Notes under the pieces: generated by a model
The model's input: the letters and a program-made list of their open reading frames with translations, nothing else
Told to the model about the DNA's origin: nothing
Database searches by the model: none
Source of the DNA: Bryum argenteum
Lineage: Eukaryota; Streptophyta; Bryopsida; Bryales; Bryaceae
Reading direction: 5' to 3'
Length of the DNA: 64,000 nt
Assembly (NCBI GenBank): GCA_037043015.1
Contig: CM073324.1
Coordinates: 14,405,013-14,469,012 of the forward strand
Program-made: the position numbers and the translations under genes
Shown: positions 48,850-60,337 of the stretch, one piece after another
Numbering within the stretch: position 1 is the first letter of the stretch
How the letters are laid out: each line of letters opens with the position of its first letter

Positions 48850-50590
48850 AACAACGCTCCACTCACCCATAGTGTGGGCTGGGTATGCTCTTAAAACTAC
48901 TATGTACCTCATGCAGAGTTCACCCATTTTCAATACTCGCCATTATCGACCACCCTAATATGGAAGGATAAAAGTAAGAATTCAACTAAATTTAAATTTG
49001 ATCTGAAGCCAATAACGTATCACACGCATGCATACAAAAAGCAAGAAAGGACAAACTCAAATTTTGAAGAGTTTTCAGAACATGCAAGTTAGTTTTTAGA
49101 ACCATTTTCTTTACAAGTTTATTAGTGATTATTACCAAAAGCATTTGCAAGCATCTCCCACAAGTCTGAGAAAACCCTTAAATAACAAAAATTTAGATTA
49201 TACCTTGCCAAATGCATTTTGGCCTTAGTAAACCAAAGAGGAGGGAAAGTATTTAAATACCGGTATTTAAGTGAGAAGCTTCCTCCAATCTCAATTGGCA
49301 TTCAATTAACGAGGCCTATGAGAAGAGGCGATCGTTTTAAGCAAAGCATGTCTGTGAGTGGTCTCATTTTGTCACCATTTTCCGGGAATTGATCACTTCA
49401 AAGTCTAAGCTTTCCAAGAAGTTGTGGATTATATATTCCATCCAATTTGGAAGAAGGGCCTTTAATGTATGTTGTTTTCAATGGGCTTATTCCACGCTCG
49501 TTCTAAGAGGCTCATTTTCAGGTTCATATTGGAATGTTTCGGGAGAGGCCCTTTTTGACAATAAATGTCTCTTGCATTATTGCTAGGTGGTGCCTCTTTG
49601 CCACCAATAATGCTAAGTTTATCTTCATGATCGTTGTTTTCTATATTCTAGATCTTGTGTACATCACAATGTTGATCGGTATAGTAGATTGATGTATTAC
49701 TTGGAAGAATATCTAGAATGAAAAAATATCTTATTAAAGTGCTACGTAATGTAGTAAGTCATTTGAAGTTAAATCCATCAGTACATAACGTGGTGGTCGG
49801 ACTATGCGTTTAGGACAATACATCATAAGATGAGATTCATAACAACTTACAAGCAAATTCATGTAGGAATCAATCCCAAGATTGAAGACTAAGTCCACTA
49901 TTTCTTACCTTCTACCCATTTGGCATGGCTTGACGCCTAAAGGGTTGTGGCTTAACTTTGAGCTTGTACACTACGTCATTGGGTGACATTCTTAGACTTA
50001 AGCGAAGATAAGGTTATTGTTTTTTGTGAATATGTAGAGTGGTTGTGATCTAGAAGTAAAAAGAGTAAAAAAAGATGTTCGCAACATTTGGGTATCATCC
50101 TAGTCACGTAGTAGAATTAAACCACGCCAAGGGAGATAGAGGGGAAAGATCTTCCAAATACCTTGCAATTGCAAGCTTATCTCAACACCCATACAAAGTT
50201 TTGGACATGCAGTTAGCATAACTAAGTTGGAGTTATCTCCAAGTTGTAGTGGGTGCAACGACCACTTGTGTTGGTATAGTCACCAGCTCTATTGTTTCTA
50301 CGAATCAGTTTGGTGTAACCCTTGAATTCTCTCAATGATACCCAATGTGGAATGCGTTTCCCAACCTTGAATCTTAAGTTTTACGTAACCACACAATTAC
50401 AAAGGAGAGTTCGAAGAGACCAAGCTCAATTGCCATTCGTTAAAACAAAATTTGGTAATAACAAAGATAAGAATCTTCACATGCTTAGAGAAGGAATGAG
50501 AAACACCTACATTCTTAGATAAGATTGAACACATCATTACACGCCACAATCAACCAAAACACTTATAGAGTCACTTGAAATGATGGGCAC
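48850..50590. other. Intergenic AT-rich DNA
   Basis: No gene or clear element found. Frames of 60-70 codons look random. Confidence 0.4.
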
Positions 50591-50599
50591 GGCTCAAAG

Positions 50600-51550
50600 A
50601 CCAAAAACAATTCGATTTCATTTTTTCAAAGTAAGGCAAAGAAGAATGATACTATTCACAAATATCACATTGTCTGGAAAACTGTGCCTGAAGAGCACCA
50701 AAAAAAAAGAGAGTCAGAGAACAAACATCTTGACACACACAAACAAAAGCAAATTGACCCAGGCAAAAAGAAAGTGGAAAGAGGGAAAAGCAAGGTAGCC
50801 GGGGGGTCGAAGGGGGAGTGGCTGCTTCATAAATGCAGCCGACTTGAAATAGCCGAAAAGGGCTCGGAGGCTGCGAGGCAGCAAAAGGCGATTGTCAGAC
50901 GAGTGTGATTGGGGAGGCATTGAATGCAGTTGTTGGCATATTGTGTGTCTTGGCCCCATCGGCATTCAATGCAACGCCGGTGTCGGAGGGAGGGTGTGCC
51001 TATGCCCGGGATAGACCTCCTCATCATTGCCACAGTGCCGCCGTATACTTCGGAGTGTTCTTGCTTTTCCACTTGTCCTATGCATTCTTTCATCATTTAG
51101 CAATTTGAGGGCATGCCCACCCATAGGGCGCCCTGAACTGAATCCAGCATACGCATTTACTGAAATCCATCATCCTGAATAGTGAGGGAGCCCCACTCAT
51201 GAAATTACACAGTGAGTGAAAAGTGGGCTAGATTCATCAACATCGGGAGCAAGGGAGAGAGTAATTAAGTGACGTGAGTGGGCTTATCTGCACACTGTAG
51301 TAGAGAAAAATCAGCCTTTGTCTTATTCTGAGTTCAGGTTAGCCTTCTTCCCCGCAAAAGGGCTTGGTTTTGCAGGTCAAACTGAGAAATATGGATGAAT
51401 AGTTGTTCAGTTCAGGGGTTTTGCCGGTTGGTGTGGCATTTCCGCCCTGATTTGAACTACTATTCATCCAGTATTCAGTTGCGATGGGTGACAATGCTCT
51501 GAGAAGGAGCATTCTCTCGATTGGAAGGAAGGAAAGAAGAAGGAGGAAAA
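50600..51550. other. GC-richer island without a convincing protein gene
   Basis: Composition is gene-like, and plus-strand 50905-51108 holds an open 67-codon stretch with two hydrophobic segments, but it starts at GTG with no nearby ATG. It may be a non-coding RNA gene body (see the hairpin at 51393) or a pseudogene exon. Confidence 0.35.
51393..51469 (+). ncRNA. Candidate miRNA-type hairpin
   Basis: The 25-nt arms 51393-51417 and 51445-51469 pair with 22 Watson-Crick pairs, one G-U and two mismatches, around a 27-nt loop. Such a 77-nt fold fits a plant miRNA precursor core; the 3' arm would give a 21-mer starting UGAUUUGAAC. It lies at the end of a GC-richer island (50.75-51.55 kb). I do not recognise it as a known plant miRNA. 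A small MITE is the alternative. Confidence 0.45.
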
Positions 51551-51850
51551 GAAATAAGAAAATTGTCTTGAACTTGTTTAGAGGGTGTTGTGAATAGTGT
51601 GTTTGTGCAGGTGTATGTGGAAATATAACATCACCGGTGTGACTATAAACCTCTCTCGAGGTGAATATTGTGTTAATTCCTACCTAGCCTCTATTGCTGA
51701 AGAGATCATCGACATGATATCTCCCTTGAAAGACTTTGAGGTATCACTACAATGAGGTTCAAGAGCCTTGTACCATAGTTGGGTTGACTAAGGTGGTGAG
51801 CATGATGTCATTATAGGGGATAAAAGTGACAACCTTGTTTTGGGAGGCTT
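51520..51850 (-). mobile_element. Diverged SINE copy
   Basis: A reverse-strand match in the same order as the other copies: purine-rich tail complement, a block like GTGAATAGTGTGTT, the tctctcgaggtg block, ctacctagcc, then ggtggtgagcatgatgtc. More mutated than the others; borders are approximate. Confidence 0.6.
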
Positions 51851-52229
51851 TTTGGAGACCACGAAGCATGTATCAAGTGGAGGCTTTGAGAAGGTGTTCA
51901 AAAATACTAGTAGATGATGGATTTTAATAGTCTTTTGAGAGGCTCTTATTCCTATGGGAACACATTGGAGTTTAGTTAGGGGTCCCAGAATGGCAAATGT
52001 GTGAGATATTGTAACTTATATGCTAAAGGAAGATATGAATTAGCTTCACAAGTGTCCAAATGCATTGATCACTCCTTGTACGTAGCGGTAAAGTGGATTT
52101 AAACCAAAACAAGTTTCAACTCAATTTTCTAAATAATGTAAATTCTCATCACCTTAGCTTTTGCCCTTCCCTTCTTCTTTATTTCTCTCATAATAACTAA
52201 CCACTAGCCAACTAATGATTCTGAGCCCC

Positions 52230-52295
52230 ATGGTCTCCTCGATTATAGTTGAGTTGAGGCATTTTCTTTGACTCAACTATAATCAATGAGACCAT
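52230..52295. repeat. Short strong hairpin
   Basis: The 25-nt arms (52230-52254, 52271-52295) match with two mismatches around a 16-nt loop. The right arm resembles 9.51-9.56 kb (TTGACTCAACT...AATCAA...GACCATGA), so it is probably part of a dispersed repeat. Confidence 0.6.
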
Positions 52296-52992
52296 GAAAC
52301 CATTATCCGACATGCAAATTTAGTATACCTTGGGGACCTCAAACTTAGTAGTGTTTGTTCTTTTTTTAAGGTAGTTTAAAGTCAGATGCGACCAATAGCA
52401 CTTATCTTAACCAAACACATATTTTAAAATCTCATGGTCATGGCTCTTGGTCCATAGTGTATAGCACCCCAAAGGAATTATTTGAACGAACATTTCAATG
52501 ATTCCCATATTTTTTTTGTAGACAAAAATGCAAATTGTAAAGATAAAATTTGGGGAACCAACATAAAGAGATTTTCTCATCCAATTTGCATACCATACAT
52601 CCGCTTTTTGTTCAAGTGCTTTATAATGCTCGTATGCAAATCCAAGTTGTTTCATGTTGAAAATAATGAGTTGATCCACATGGTAAGAGATAAGATCATA
52701 AGCTTTTCATCTTTTTCAGATCTTATTAGCTCTTTTCTGTAGGATACTTCACAAGACCAAAAGCACTTCTGGGATGGCTTTCTTTAATCCAGAACTCATT
52801 TTTAACATTTAATCATATTTGTTGAAATCTTCCCCTACTTCTTTGTACCTTCATTCATGTTGACAAATATGATAGTTGTGCTAATCATATTTTACCTACT
52901 CTCAATGGGCAATTTAAGTTTTAAAAAATTGGTCAAGCTGAAATTTGCCCAGTTACATTCTCATTCATTCTCAAAACCTTCCTAAAACTTAG

Positions 52993-53354
52993 CCCTTAAA
53001 CGCCCATGGGGTCTAAAACGGGCAGCCCAAAATTGGATCACAACATCTTTTGGACTTGGGCATCATAAATAGTGCACTTTTCAAACTTGGGCACCATGAA
53101 TGCACCAATCAATGATGAGCTTGCAACCTCCTACAAGGTTTTGTACAATCTCAACCTCGCTACCACAATCCTTTCAAAGCACAAAATCACTCATACAAAT
53201 TGTGGTTTGAATTGTAAAATTTCACTTTTTGAATGCATCACAAGAAGGTGACCAGTTTGACATCAAAATATAAGTGAAAAGTTGAGTATAGTGAGAGCTA
53301 CAAAGTAGATTCTGTTGGAAGGTGACCCCTCGGGTCACCTTGGGCGTTTAAGGG
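52993..53354. mobile_element. 362-bp family-1 MITE with TTAG target duplication
   Basis: Same length and ends as the 48.4 kb copy, but both flanks read TTAG (52989-52992 and 53355-53358). The matching non-canonical flanks show that the four bases are duplicated target and not part of the element. Confidence 0.87.
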
Positions 53355-53455
53355 TTAGATCACAAAATTACAAAATATCCAAAATCAGATCTTACTTTCT
53401 CTAATTTCCTATATTGTGCATGTAAAAGAGGTACTAAGGTATATTATTTGAAAAG

Positions 53456-53770
53456 GCACCAGAAACCTTGGCTTGGTAACTAGGTCTGATGACACTCCAC
53501 GAGGAGGTCGTGGCTACTATTCCCCATGTCAGCGTGGTGCTCATCACCATGGTTCACCCAACAGTGGGGGGGGGTTCTTGGACCTTGTTGTGTGGGTACC
53601 CCAAAGCCCGTTGAGGGGATACCATGTCGAATATCTCTAAGTTACTAGTGGCTAGCTAAAAACTAGTATAGTGTTCACCCCGAGAGGGATAATCAGTCTT
53701 GTCACGGTGTGATGACCTCTAAGCATTACATTCAATGATACGTGAAATGCACACTCTATTCACGGCCTCT
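53456..53770 (+). mobile_element. SINE copy
   Basis: Shares ggcacca, CCTTGGCTTGGT, ATTCCCCATGTCAGCGTGG and CTAGTGGCTAGCTA in order with the 25.1 kb copy, then the 3' block ending cacggcctctaa. It carries a run of nine Gs. The A box is mutated (TAACTAGG). The borders are approximate. Confidence 0.7.
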
Positions 53771-54413
53771 AAAAAAACTTCCACCTCAACATTGCATATC
53801 ATCATACAAAACATGGTTTACATGTTCATCTGAAAATAAGTTAAAAAATCCTGGAAAAAATAGGGTAAGCGTTTGTAGCAGCTATCAAGGAGGATGGAGG
53901 AGGGGTAATGAGCCCCTAGTTTTTTGATGTATAGACATTAAATGCCAAGGAGTGGGCTTCCTAGCATATCTTGGGGTCGCAGACCTCAAATTTGAATTCA
54001 AAATTATCAAAAACGGCCTTGGGAGGTCCCCACGATTCTAGGGTGCATCCTTGGTGGCTGCCACGAACCATTGCCCGAAAAAAATACGACATATTCTCTA
54101 TATTCTAGTAACCATGGGCAAAACATGAAAACAAAGTCAATGGTTTTACAATCGTACAAATTATGGTAATGGCCTAAAACCATGTGAATTAATGGGTGAC
54201 GTAGTTTATGGAATAAGTTTTGCACGTGCCTCGTGATCCTCGAGCTATTTACATCGACCAGAAAGACTTTTCACTTTAAATTGAGAGACTTTCATGTTTA
54301 CTTGACCCCTATGCTAACCTTCTCCTTTTCTTACCCCTATAACTAAACTTTGCAGTTAGATAAGTATTTTGTAATCTTGATACATAGGTCTTTTATCATG
54401 AAAAGATAATGGA

Positions 54414-54965
54414 GAAGAAGAAGAGAAATTCCAACCTATTTAGAGGTCGGCGTGAATAGAGTGTTCGTTCAACCTATCCTTGATTTATGCCCAAGGGTCA
54501 TCACATCAATGGCTGAACTACTAACCCCTCTCGGGATAAACGCTATGCTAGTTACTACCTAGCCACTACACTGAATAGGTAGATTAGTGTAAGACTTTAA
54601 TAAGATTTGAAAATGTTGTAAGTTTTTATTTTTACTAGAAAATTTTTACCAAGAGTATTGATTTCATTACTATGAAAGGATGAATGTAGAGTGTAAAAAT
54701 ATTGACCAACAGTAAAAAGTTATAACATGTTTATATAAATTAGTGTATCTAACACTAATCTACCTATTTAGTGTAGTGCCTTACAGATACCCGACATGGT
54801 ATCCTCCCAAAGGGCTTTGAGATACCTATAAACAAGGTTCAAGAATCCCCCACCCTAATCGGGTTACTTTGGTGGTGAGCACCACGCCGGCATGGGGGAT
54901 AGAACCCACGACCTCCTCATTAAGGACCATGAGCCCTAACCACCAAACCAAAACTTGCGATGTCT
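54414..54965 (-). mobile_element. SINE copy with 12-bp target duplication, split by a MITE
   Basis: Flanked by AAAGATAATGGA on both sides (54402-54413, 54966-54977). On minus the A box reads TGGTTTGGTGGTTAGGGC and the B box GGGTTCTATCCCCC; the tail is TTTCTCTTCTTCTTC. Without the inserted 205-bp element and one TA, the SINE is about 345 bp. Confidence 0.87.
54569..54773. mobile_element. 205-bp MITE inserted in the SINE, TA target duplication
   Basis: The inverted repeats of about 21 bp begin CACTRAATAGGTAGATTAG at each end. The other SINE copies read CTAGTG here, so the flanking TA at both ends (54567-54568, 54774-54775) is a duplicated TA. That fits a Tc1/mariner-type element despite the CACT start. 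Confidence 0.83.
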
Positions 54966-55483
54966 AAAGATAATGGACAAAATAATTCCGGACATTTGAG
55001 GATAAATTTTATTGTTAATTATTGATTTATGTTTGAATAAGTCATATTTCAGTGTGTTAAATTGTTAGGCTTCTCATTTGCATTACAGGTTAAAGATCCA
55101 TTTCACGAATTAATATGCATCACATTTGTTGTACAATGTATCATCTTATGAATGGTTGCATTTGATAAATTCTTGGAGGTTCAAACTTAGTAAGATTACT
55201 GAATAGATAGGGAAATGTTCGCCTGTTGCAGAAACTTTGAATAGGTTTAGCAAATATTAACATTTTTTTACTTTGTTGAACAAAGGTTATTGCAAACAAT
55301 GTGTGCAATATTTTGGGTAATTGCAAAACATTGTGCACATCACTGATGATTTTTTTAGGATTATTTAATAGATAAATTGTCTCACCTTAGTAAACAAATG
55401 CTTCTTAAGATGTTTGGGTAAATTTGGTGGTACCACATCCCAAATTCTATATCAAGTTGACACTTTGGTATACATGAATTTAA

Positions 55484-56025
55484 CCCCTAAAGGCCCGAGG
55501 GGTTTGAAGAAAAACTTAGATGTGTTATAAAATATGGATTTGGTAACCCCTGTGAAGGAGCTCTCCAAAGATAGTATGAAGACCTTAAACCCTTAATTAG
55601 ATCTATACAGTTAAATTTCCTAAAATATGTAAGATTTGTTTCATAATTAATTAAAGAGAATTAAACTTTGAAAATCAATATAAAATGTAATTTCTATTAT
55701 TAGTGATTGGTAATTGCCATGATTGGCTAAAATCACATATTACATGATAAAATGGAGAAAGGCTACAAGTAACCTATGAGGAACCTCATTAGTTTCCCAA
55801 AATAGTAAGTTTTCTTACACCAAGAAAACTTTGCCCTGTTTGTGTTTGAAGGCTTATTCTGAACAATCAATGAATCCAAACAGGGTTCTGTAAATTGGAT
55901 GTGGTTCCTAACTTACCAAACTTCTTGAATGTTAAAAAAAATCCAAAAAAAAATCTTTTTTTATTCAAGTACAGCTCCTCAAAATTCGGGATCGACCATA
56001 AAATGGTCGATTGGGCTCTTAGGGG
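55484..56025. mobile_element. 542-bp TTAA element, family 4
   Basis: The left end is CCCCTAAAGGCCC and the right end, as reverse complement, CCCCTAAGAGCCC. TTAA lies on both sides (55480-55483, 56026-56029). AT-rich, non-coding interior. Confidence 0.78.
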
Positions 56026-56029
56026 TTAA

Positions 56030-57080
56030 GACGCTGCAAGCTTGAAAGTTTCACAAAGAAGTCTATGATTGCTAAAAGAGATTTAAGTTGACTTTTATCC
56101 ATATAATATCATATTTGGATTGTAATATATGATCCAGTTTCTGTACATGAGTCGTTTCTGTAGTTGATGTAAAGAACTAACAACAAAAAGGGTTAGATTG
56201 ATATTGTAGCCTAAAGTAGAAAGAGGTTAATTTTGTTACTTTTGCATACTTTGCACAAGTTCTATGAGGACTCACATGGGTACGGTTACCCTATTGCTGA
56301 TGACGTTTGATACAACGTCTAGAACAAATTTTGAGCTTCAATGTTTGTTTATCATCTTCAACCAAATTTTCACGTATCTAATTCACTTGTTTTTTCAATC
56401 TATAATTAGAACATTATGCTTTTTGTAATTTCCATATAACTATATTATGATTTGAAAATCTAACAAGTTGTTTAACCATTCATACTACCTAGTAATGATC
56501 CGACTGCCAATTCTTTGTTTACATAGGTTAGTTGCCTACCCAAGGTGCTAAAACCATGCTAAATGGCCATGAATGGGTGCTGCGAGTGAGAAAGTTATTG
56601 CAGACGATTATGGTTCCAACTAAACCATTCTGAGGCCCCCAAATTCAACCCCCAAGCAACAAATTTGTTTTCAATGCCCTCTACATACCAACTATATACA
56701 AGCAACTCAAGTTGAGCGAGACTTACACGACTTCTTTCTTTTATCATGGCCAAACGTGAATAGCAACCTCGATAGTAAGCCTTGAAGCCTGAGCTTGTAG
56801 ATAAGGCGTCTATGAGCAAGGGCTGAGAGTTTTAAGCCAATAACTACGTCCTGGAACGTCAATGGACCAGTGCGGAGTGGCCACTGCTCGAGCTCTTCAA
56901 GCACAAGACCTCACAAATCCAAGTTAAGCGCCTTTCCTCCTTTGGGCTAGACCGACAAACCTACCATACCTAAGAGCATTCCTACCCATCATGAAAAACG
57001 GATGAACTCAACTTATATTGTGAGTGGCGGCCCTCAAAAGTGCCCCACCTATCCTGCAAAACGGAGGAACTCAACTTGTT
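56030..57080. other. Intergenic AT-rich DNA
   Basis: No gene found. A phrase like GAACTCAACTT recurs at 57.0, 57.07 and 57.8 kb near the Harbinger-like element. Confidence 0.35.
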
Positions 57081-57089
57081 TTGGGGTTA

Positions 57090-57473
57090 GAGCATCTCCA
57101 CCAGTTGTGTGCCCGCAAGCACGCAACTGGGGTATTTTGAGGGCCGATTGGAGTGGCCTGGCTTGGTTGGGCGGGCGCTGTCCCGACCAACCGCAACTGC
57201 GACGCATCTCACTTTTACTATTATAGTGATTTTGAAAATACCCTTCAATTGTGATCTGACTTTTCGGCTACAGTTCTTCTCCATCTCAAAGCTTTCGGCT
57301 ACAGCAGATTCGGATGGGCTACAGCTGCATAAGGAGGCACGGAAGAGCCCACCTCGAATTCCGTGCCTCCTCGTATACATGGAAGCCCTGATCGTTGAGG
57401 CCGCGCCAAATGGTCCTTGGTGGGAAGCCGTTGGCATGAACAGTTGCGTGTGGCCTTGTTGGTAGAGATGCTC
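57090..57473. mobile_element. 384-bp MITE with TTA flanks, PIF/Harbinger-like
   Basis: Ends GAGCATCTCYACCA as inverted repeats, flanked by TTA on both sides (57087-57089, 57474-57476). The 3-bp TWA duplication is typical of PIF/Harbinger. It appears inserted in one arm of a small palindrome (GTTTTGGGGTTAGA against TCTAACCCCAAAAC at 57526-57539). Confidence 0.68.
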
Positions 57474-57711
57474 TTAGAAGTTGAGGTTGGCCTGCAAATT
57501 GGGGTCATTTTGAGGGGCGGAGCTCTAACCCCAAAACAAAAAAGGAGCCCACTAAAGGACAAACAAAGAACAAACTCCATATTCCTCTGCGATTTCCAAG
57601 GTGCCCATGAGATTCATCTTGCTTTTGTTTTTTCCTTGTTTTATCACCATGTATACAAGTCATGGGTGGTGCACCCGGCTTGCAAACCAACTCAACTCAA
57701 GATAGATAGAA

Positions 57712-57756
57712 ACTCCAGTCCCTTTCTAAGGGGCCGGCGTGAATGAAGTGTCCGTT
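57712..57756 (-). mobile_element. Short SINE 3' fragment
   Basis: GGCCGGCGTGAATGAAGTGT and the following ccgttcg resemble the block near the SINE tail at 54.45 kb. Only about 45 bp are recognisable. Confidence 0.35.
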
Positions 57757-57759
57757 CGT

Positions 57760-59730
57760 AATGCTAATATCCCGATGGCCACCGGACAAGGAGTACTCAA
57801 CTCAACTTATTGTGAGGATGATCCACCCTCCCTTTTCTGGGATGGGTGGTGATGCCCTAAGAACCCAAAGGTAAGAAAAGCGTAACGTTTCCTTTTATAC
57901 CCACACCTTGTTGATAGACTACGGCTGCTCCAAATTGACTTAGAGAAGAGGAAAAAGAGAAAAAAAGAAAAAGAAAACCGATAATGTAGTCTGAGTTCCA
58001 TAGAAAGAAGAAAAAGAAAACACGTACTGTACTGTACAGTTCGAGAGAAAGCAAGCAATCAACCAGGTCAAACCACCACTCCTTCCAAAAGCAACAATAA
58101 GAAAAAAAAAAAAACACAAACAGTGCAAAGGTAGGTGGCTCAATTTTGTTCCGACGCCGAACAAGGCAACAACAGTACATCCCTGCATTATTGAGTACAT
58201 GTAGTTTTAATGAGAAATACAAAATCAGTGGTGAACCGTGCGCCCGGCTGCTCATCACTACTATTCCTCTTCCTCCCAATTTTGAACCCCCACACATTAG
58301 GTTGACAAATCGCACCCTCATTTTAGTGCAGTTTCTAACTCAGGACCTTTCCTTTCAGTAACATGAACACTTGCTAGTACCCGAATGGGAGCTTCGGATA
58401 TTTTGCCACTTCATTTAACTACGTGTCTGTAGAGGCGTAAGTGTGGGGGTGTGTATATTAGGCTGGTTTTTGCAATCACTGGGTCAATCACGGCCGCCAC
58501 AACCACTATTGCCCTCCATACCTCAACTACTATTTTAGCATTCCTACATTGATTTGATACTAGAGCCTCATGCTCCCGGTCCTTTTTTGGCATTCTTTTA
58601 AGTGTTAAATATCATACTTTGTAAAGGGTTGTTCGCAACCGAATGAAAACGAAGGGTTGTTTGGCAAAAGGCACGCAAGGCAGCTTCATACTATGACCGT
58701 ACAAGTCAAGAGGTCGTGGGATTGAAAGTCCAAACTTTGTTGAGAGTCCAAAGAAATCTACTTAAAATAGCCAATAAAATGTTGTAATTGGAGCTTTTGG
58801 CCGGGCATAGTGTAAAGCCTCCAAAGGCCAAGGCCAAAGTCCAAAGCTTTGGCCATGAACTCCCATGGTCTCTCAACTTCAACGGGCGTAAGGTGAAGCC
58901 TCCAAAGGCCAAGCCCAAAGTCCAAACCAATACCATTTCTTTGGCTTGAATCTACTTATCTCTTTATCAATTCATCTAATTTCTGAAATTTTCACATACC
59001 TTCTCTGATCATGAATTCTAGAAGGGAACGCATTCGTGTGTTACTTTCAATTTTCATGGTCATGAAGTATGTTATTGTGTGCATTTTGGTATTGCAAAAA
59101 CTTGCAATTTTTCAACAAAATGTCTAAATGATGATTATGGCAGTTTTTATTACACAAGGACGGAGGGTGAATTATCAAAGGAGATGTTGGCATTATAAAA
59201 GATATAAGAGCTAAGGGCTGAGATAATAAGATCTATACCTTGATTTTTCAATTCCCATGTGATATGAGGCTTTCGGGAATTCCATGATCTTGATCATCGT
59301 AACAACGATGGGGTGCAAATAGGTGGTCGCAAGTGAATATGCGAATGTATATCTTGATTTTGGGTGAAACATCATGATATTCAAGTGGCTACCAAATGCA
59401 CCCTTTACGAGATTTGATAAGATAGTGTATGGTCCACTTAGAAATTATTTCTCTTGAATGAACAACATAAATTGGTATATGTTCTCCCTCTCTAATTACC
59501 ACCAAACATGAGCGTTTCTCCTTGAGATTTTATGATAGAAAGACAACCATTTTAAGCAATTACATTGAATCCCATTGGAACTATGAAATGAATCTCCTCT
59601 TACTAGTATAAGAATGAATGCACTCCCCGGAAATCTCTGGCAACCTAGGTAGAGGCCAAAGATTTCTTGGGAGTACATCCATCCTTGAGGGGGGGGGGGG
59701 TGATAATTTCCAAGAGGTTTGATTTTTTGA
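57760..59730. other. Intergenic DNA upstream of the serine-rich gene
   Basis: Contains purine-rich stretches (57.93-58.12 kb), the direct repeat at 58.8 kb and a run of 12 Gs at 59689-59700. No gene supported. Confidence 0.35.
58790..58935. repeat. Imperfect direct repeat of about 95 bp
   Basis: GCCTCCAAAGGCCAAGGCC and AAAGTCCAAA occur twice (about 58816-58845 and 58897-58925), each with a preceding gggc(a/g)tagg-like block. Function unknown. Confidence 0.6.
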
Positions 59731-59737
59731 CAACGGT

Positions 59738-59745
59738 TATATAAA
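59738..59745 (+). promoter_or_regulatory. Candidate TATA box of the serine-rich gene
   Basis: TATATAAA on the plus strand lies about 590 bp before the start codon. Purine-rich, then GC-richer, leader-like sequence follows. It would imply transcription from about 59775; this position is inferred. Confidence 0.35.
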
Positions 59746-60291
59746 GTACTCAGGGGCTCTGATGATAACCATTAAGCCAGAAGCTGTTGTGTAGAAAAAT
59801 AACTTCAATGACTGGGCACTAATTGGACATTTTCTTCTCTGATCATCAAATTAATTAACACTAATCAGAACGTAAAGTACTCATAAAGTAAGAGAAATGA
59901 ATTGAAATAAGACGGATGACAGCTAGAGAGAGTTAGAGATTCTGAGAGGAGGCTGAGAAAGTGAGAAGCGAGAAGCGAGAAGAAGACGAGCAGATTCCAG
60001 AGCGAGGGAATCCTATCCGTGATTCCCCGTCCGGCCCGCGCAAACTCCAGCAGCTTCGAGCAGTTAAGACCCCTTCACCAACTGTGGGCAGCCTCGTTTC
60101 TCGTTTCCATGTGAAGACGAAGACGAAGAAGTAGAAGTACAATAGAAGCTGTTCAAGCAAAAAGGACACCCCCCACGCTCCCTTGCACAGTCACTTGCAG
60201 GCACTGCAGCACAATCCATGTAGTACCTTGGCTAGCTTAGATTGGATCCAACTCTGCCGACAGGAGGAGCACAGTTCGATAGCTGAGATTC

Positions 60292-60309
60292 ATGCAATTC
60301 ATGTCGTGA
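60292..60309 (+). CDS. Short upstream ORF (MQFMS) in the leader
   Basis: Two in-frame ATGs at 60292 and 60301 lead to a TGA at 60307-60309, 28 nt before the main start codon. If transcribed, this 5-codon frame could lower translation of the main ORF. It is seen directly; its effect is inferred. Confidence 0.4.
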   Translation: MQFMS

Positions 60310-60337
60310 GTGGCGCAGGAAGGAGTGCGCGCGCGCT

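Noticed and set aside
57857-58321. 154-codon minus frame rich in Phe and Leu
   Set aside because: It translates the complement of purine-rich AAAGAAGAAAAAG DNA. The apparent membrane segments are composition artefacts.
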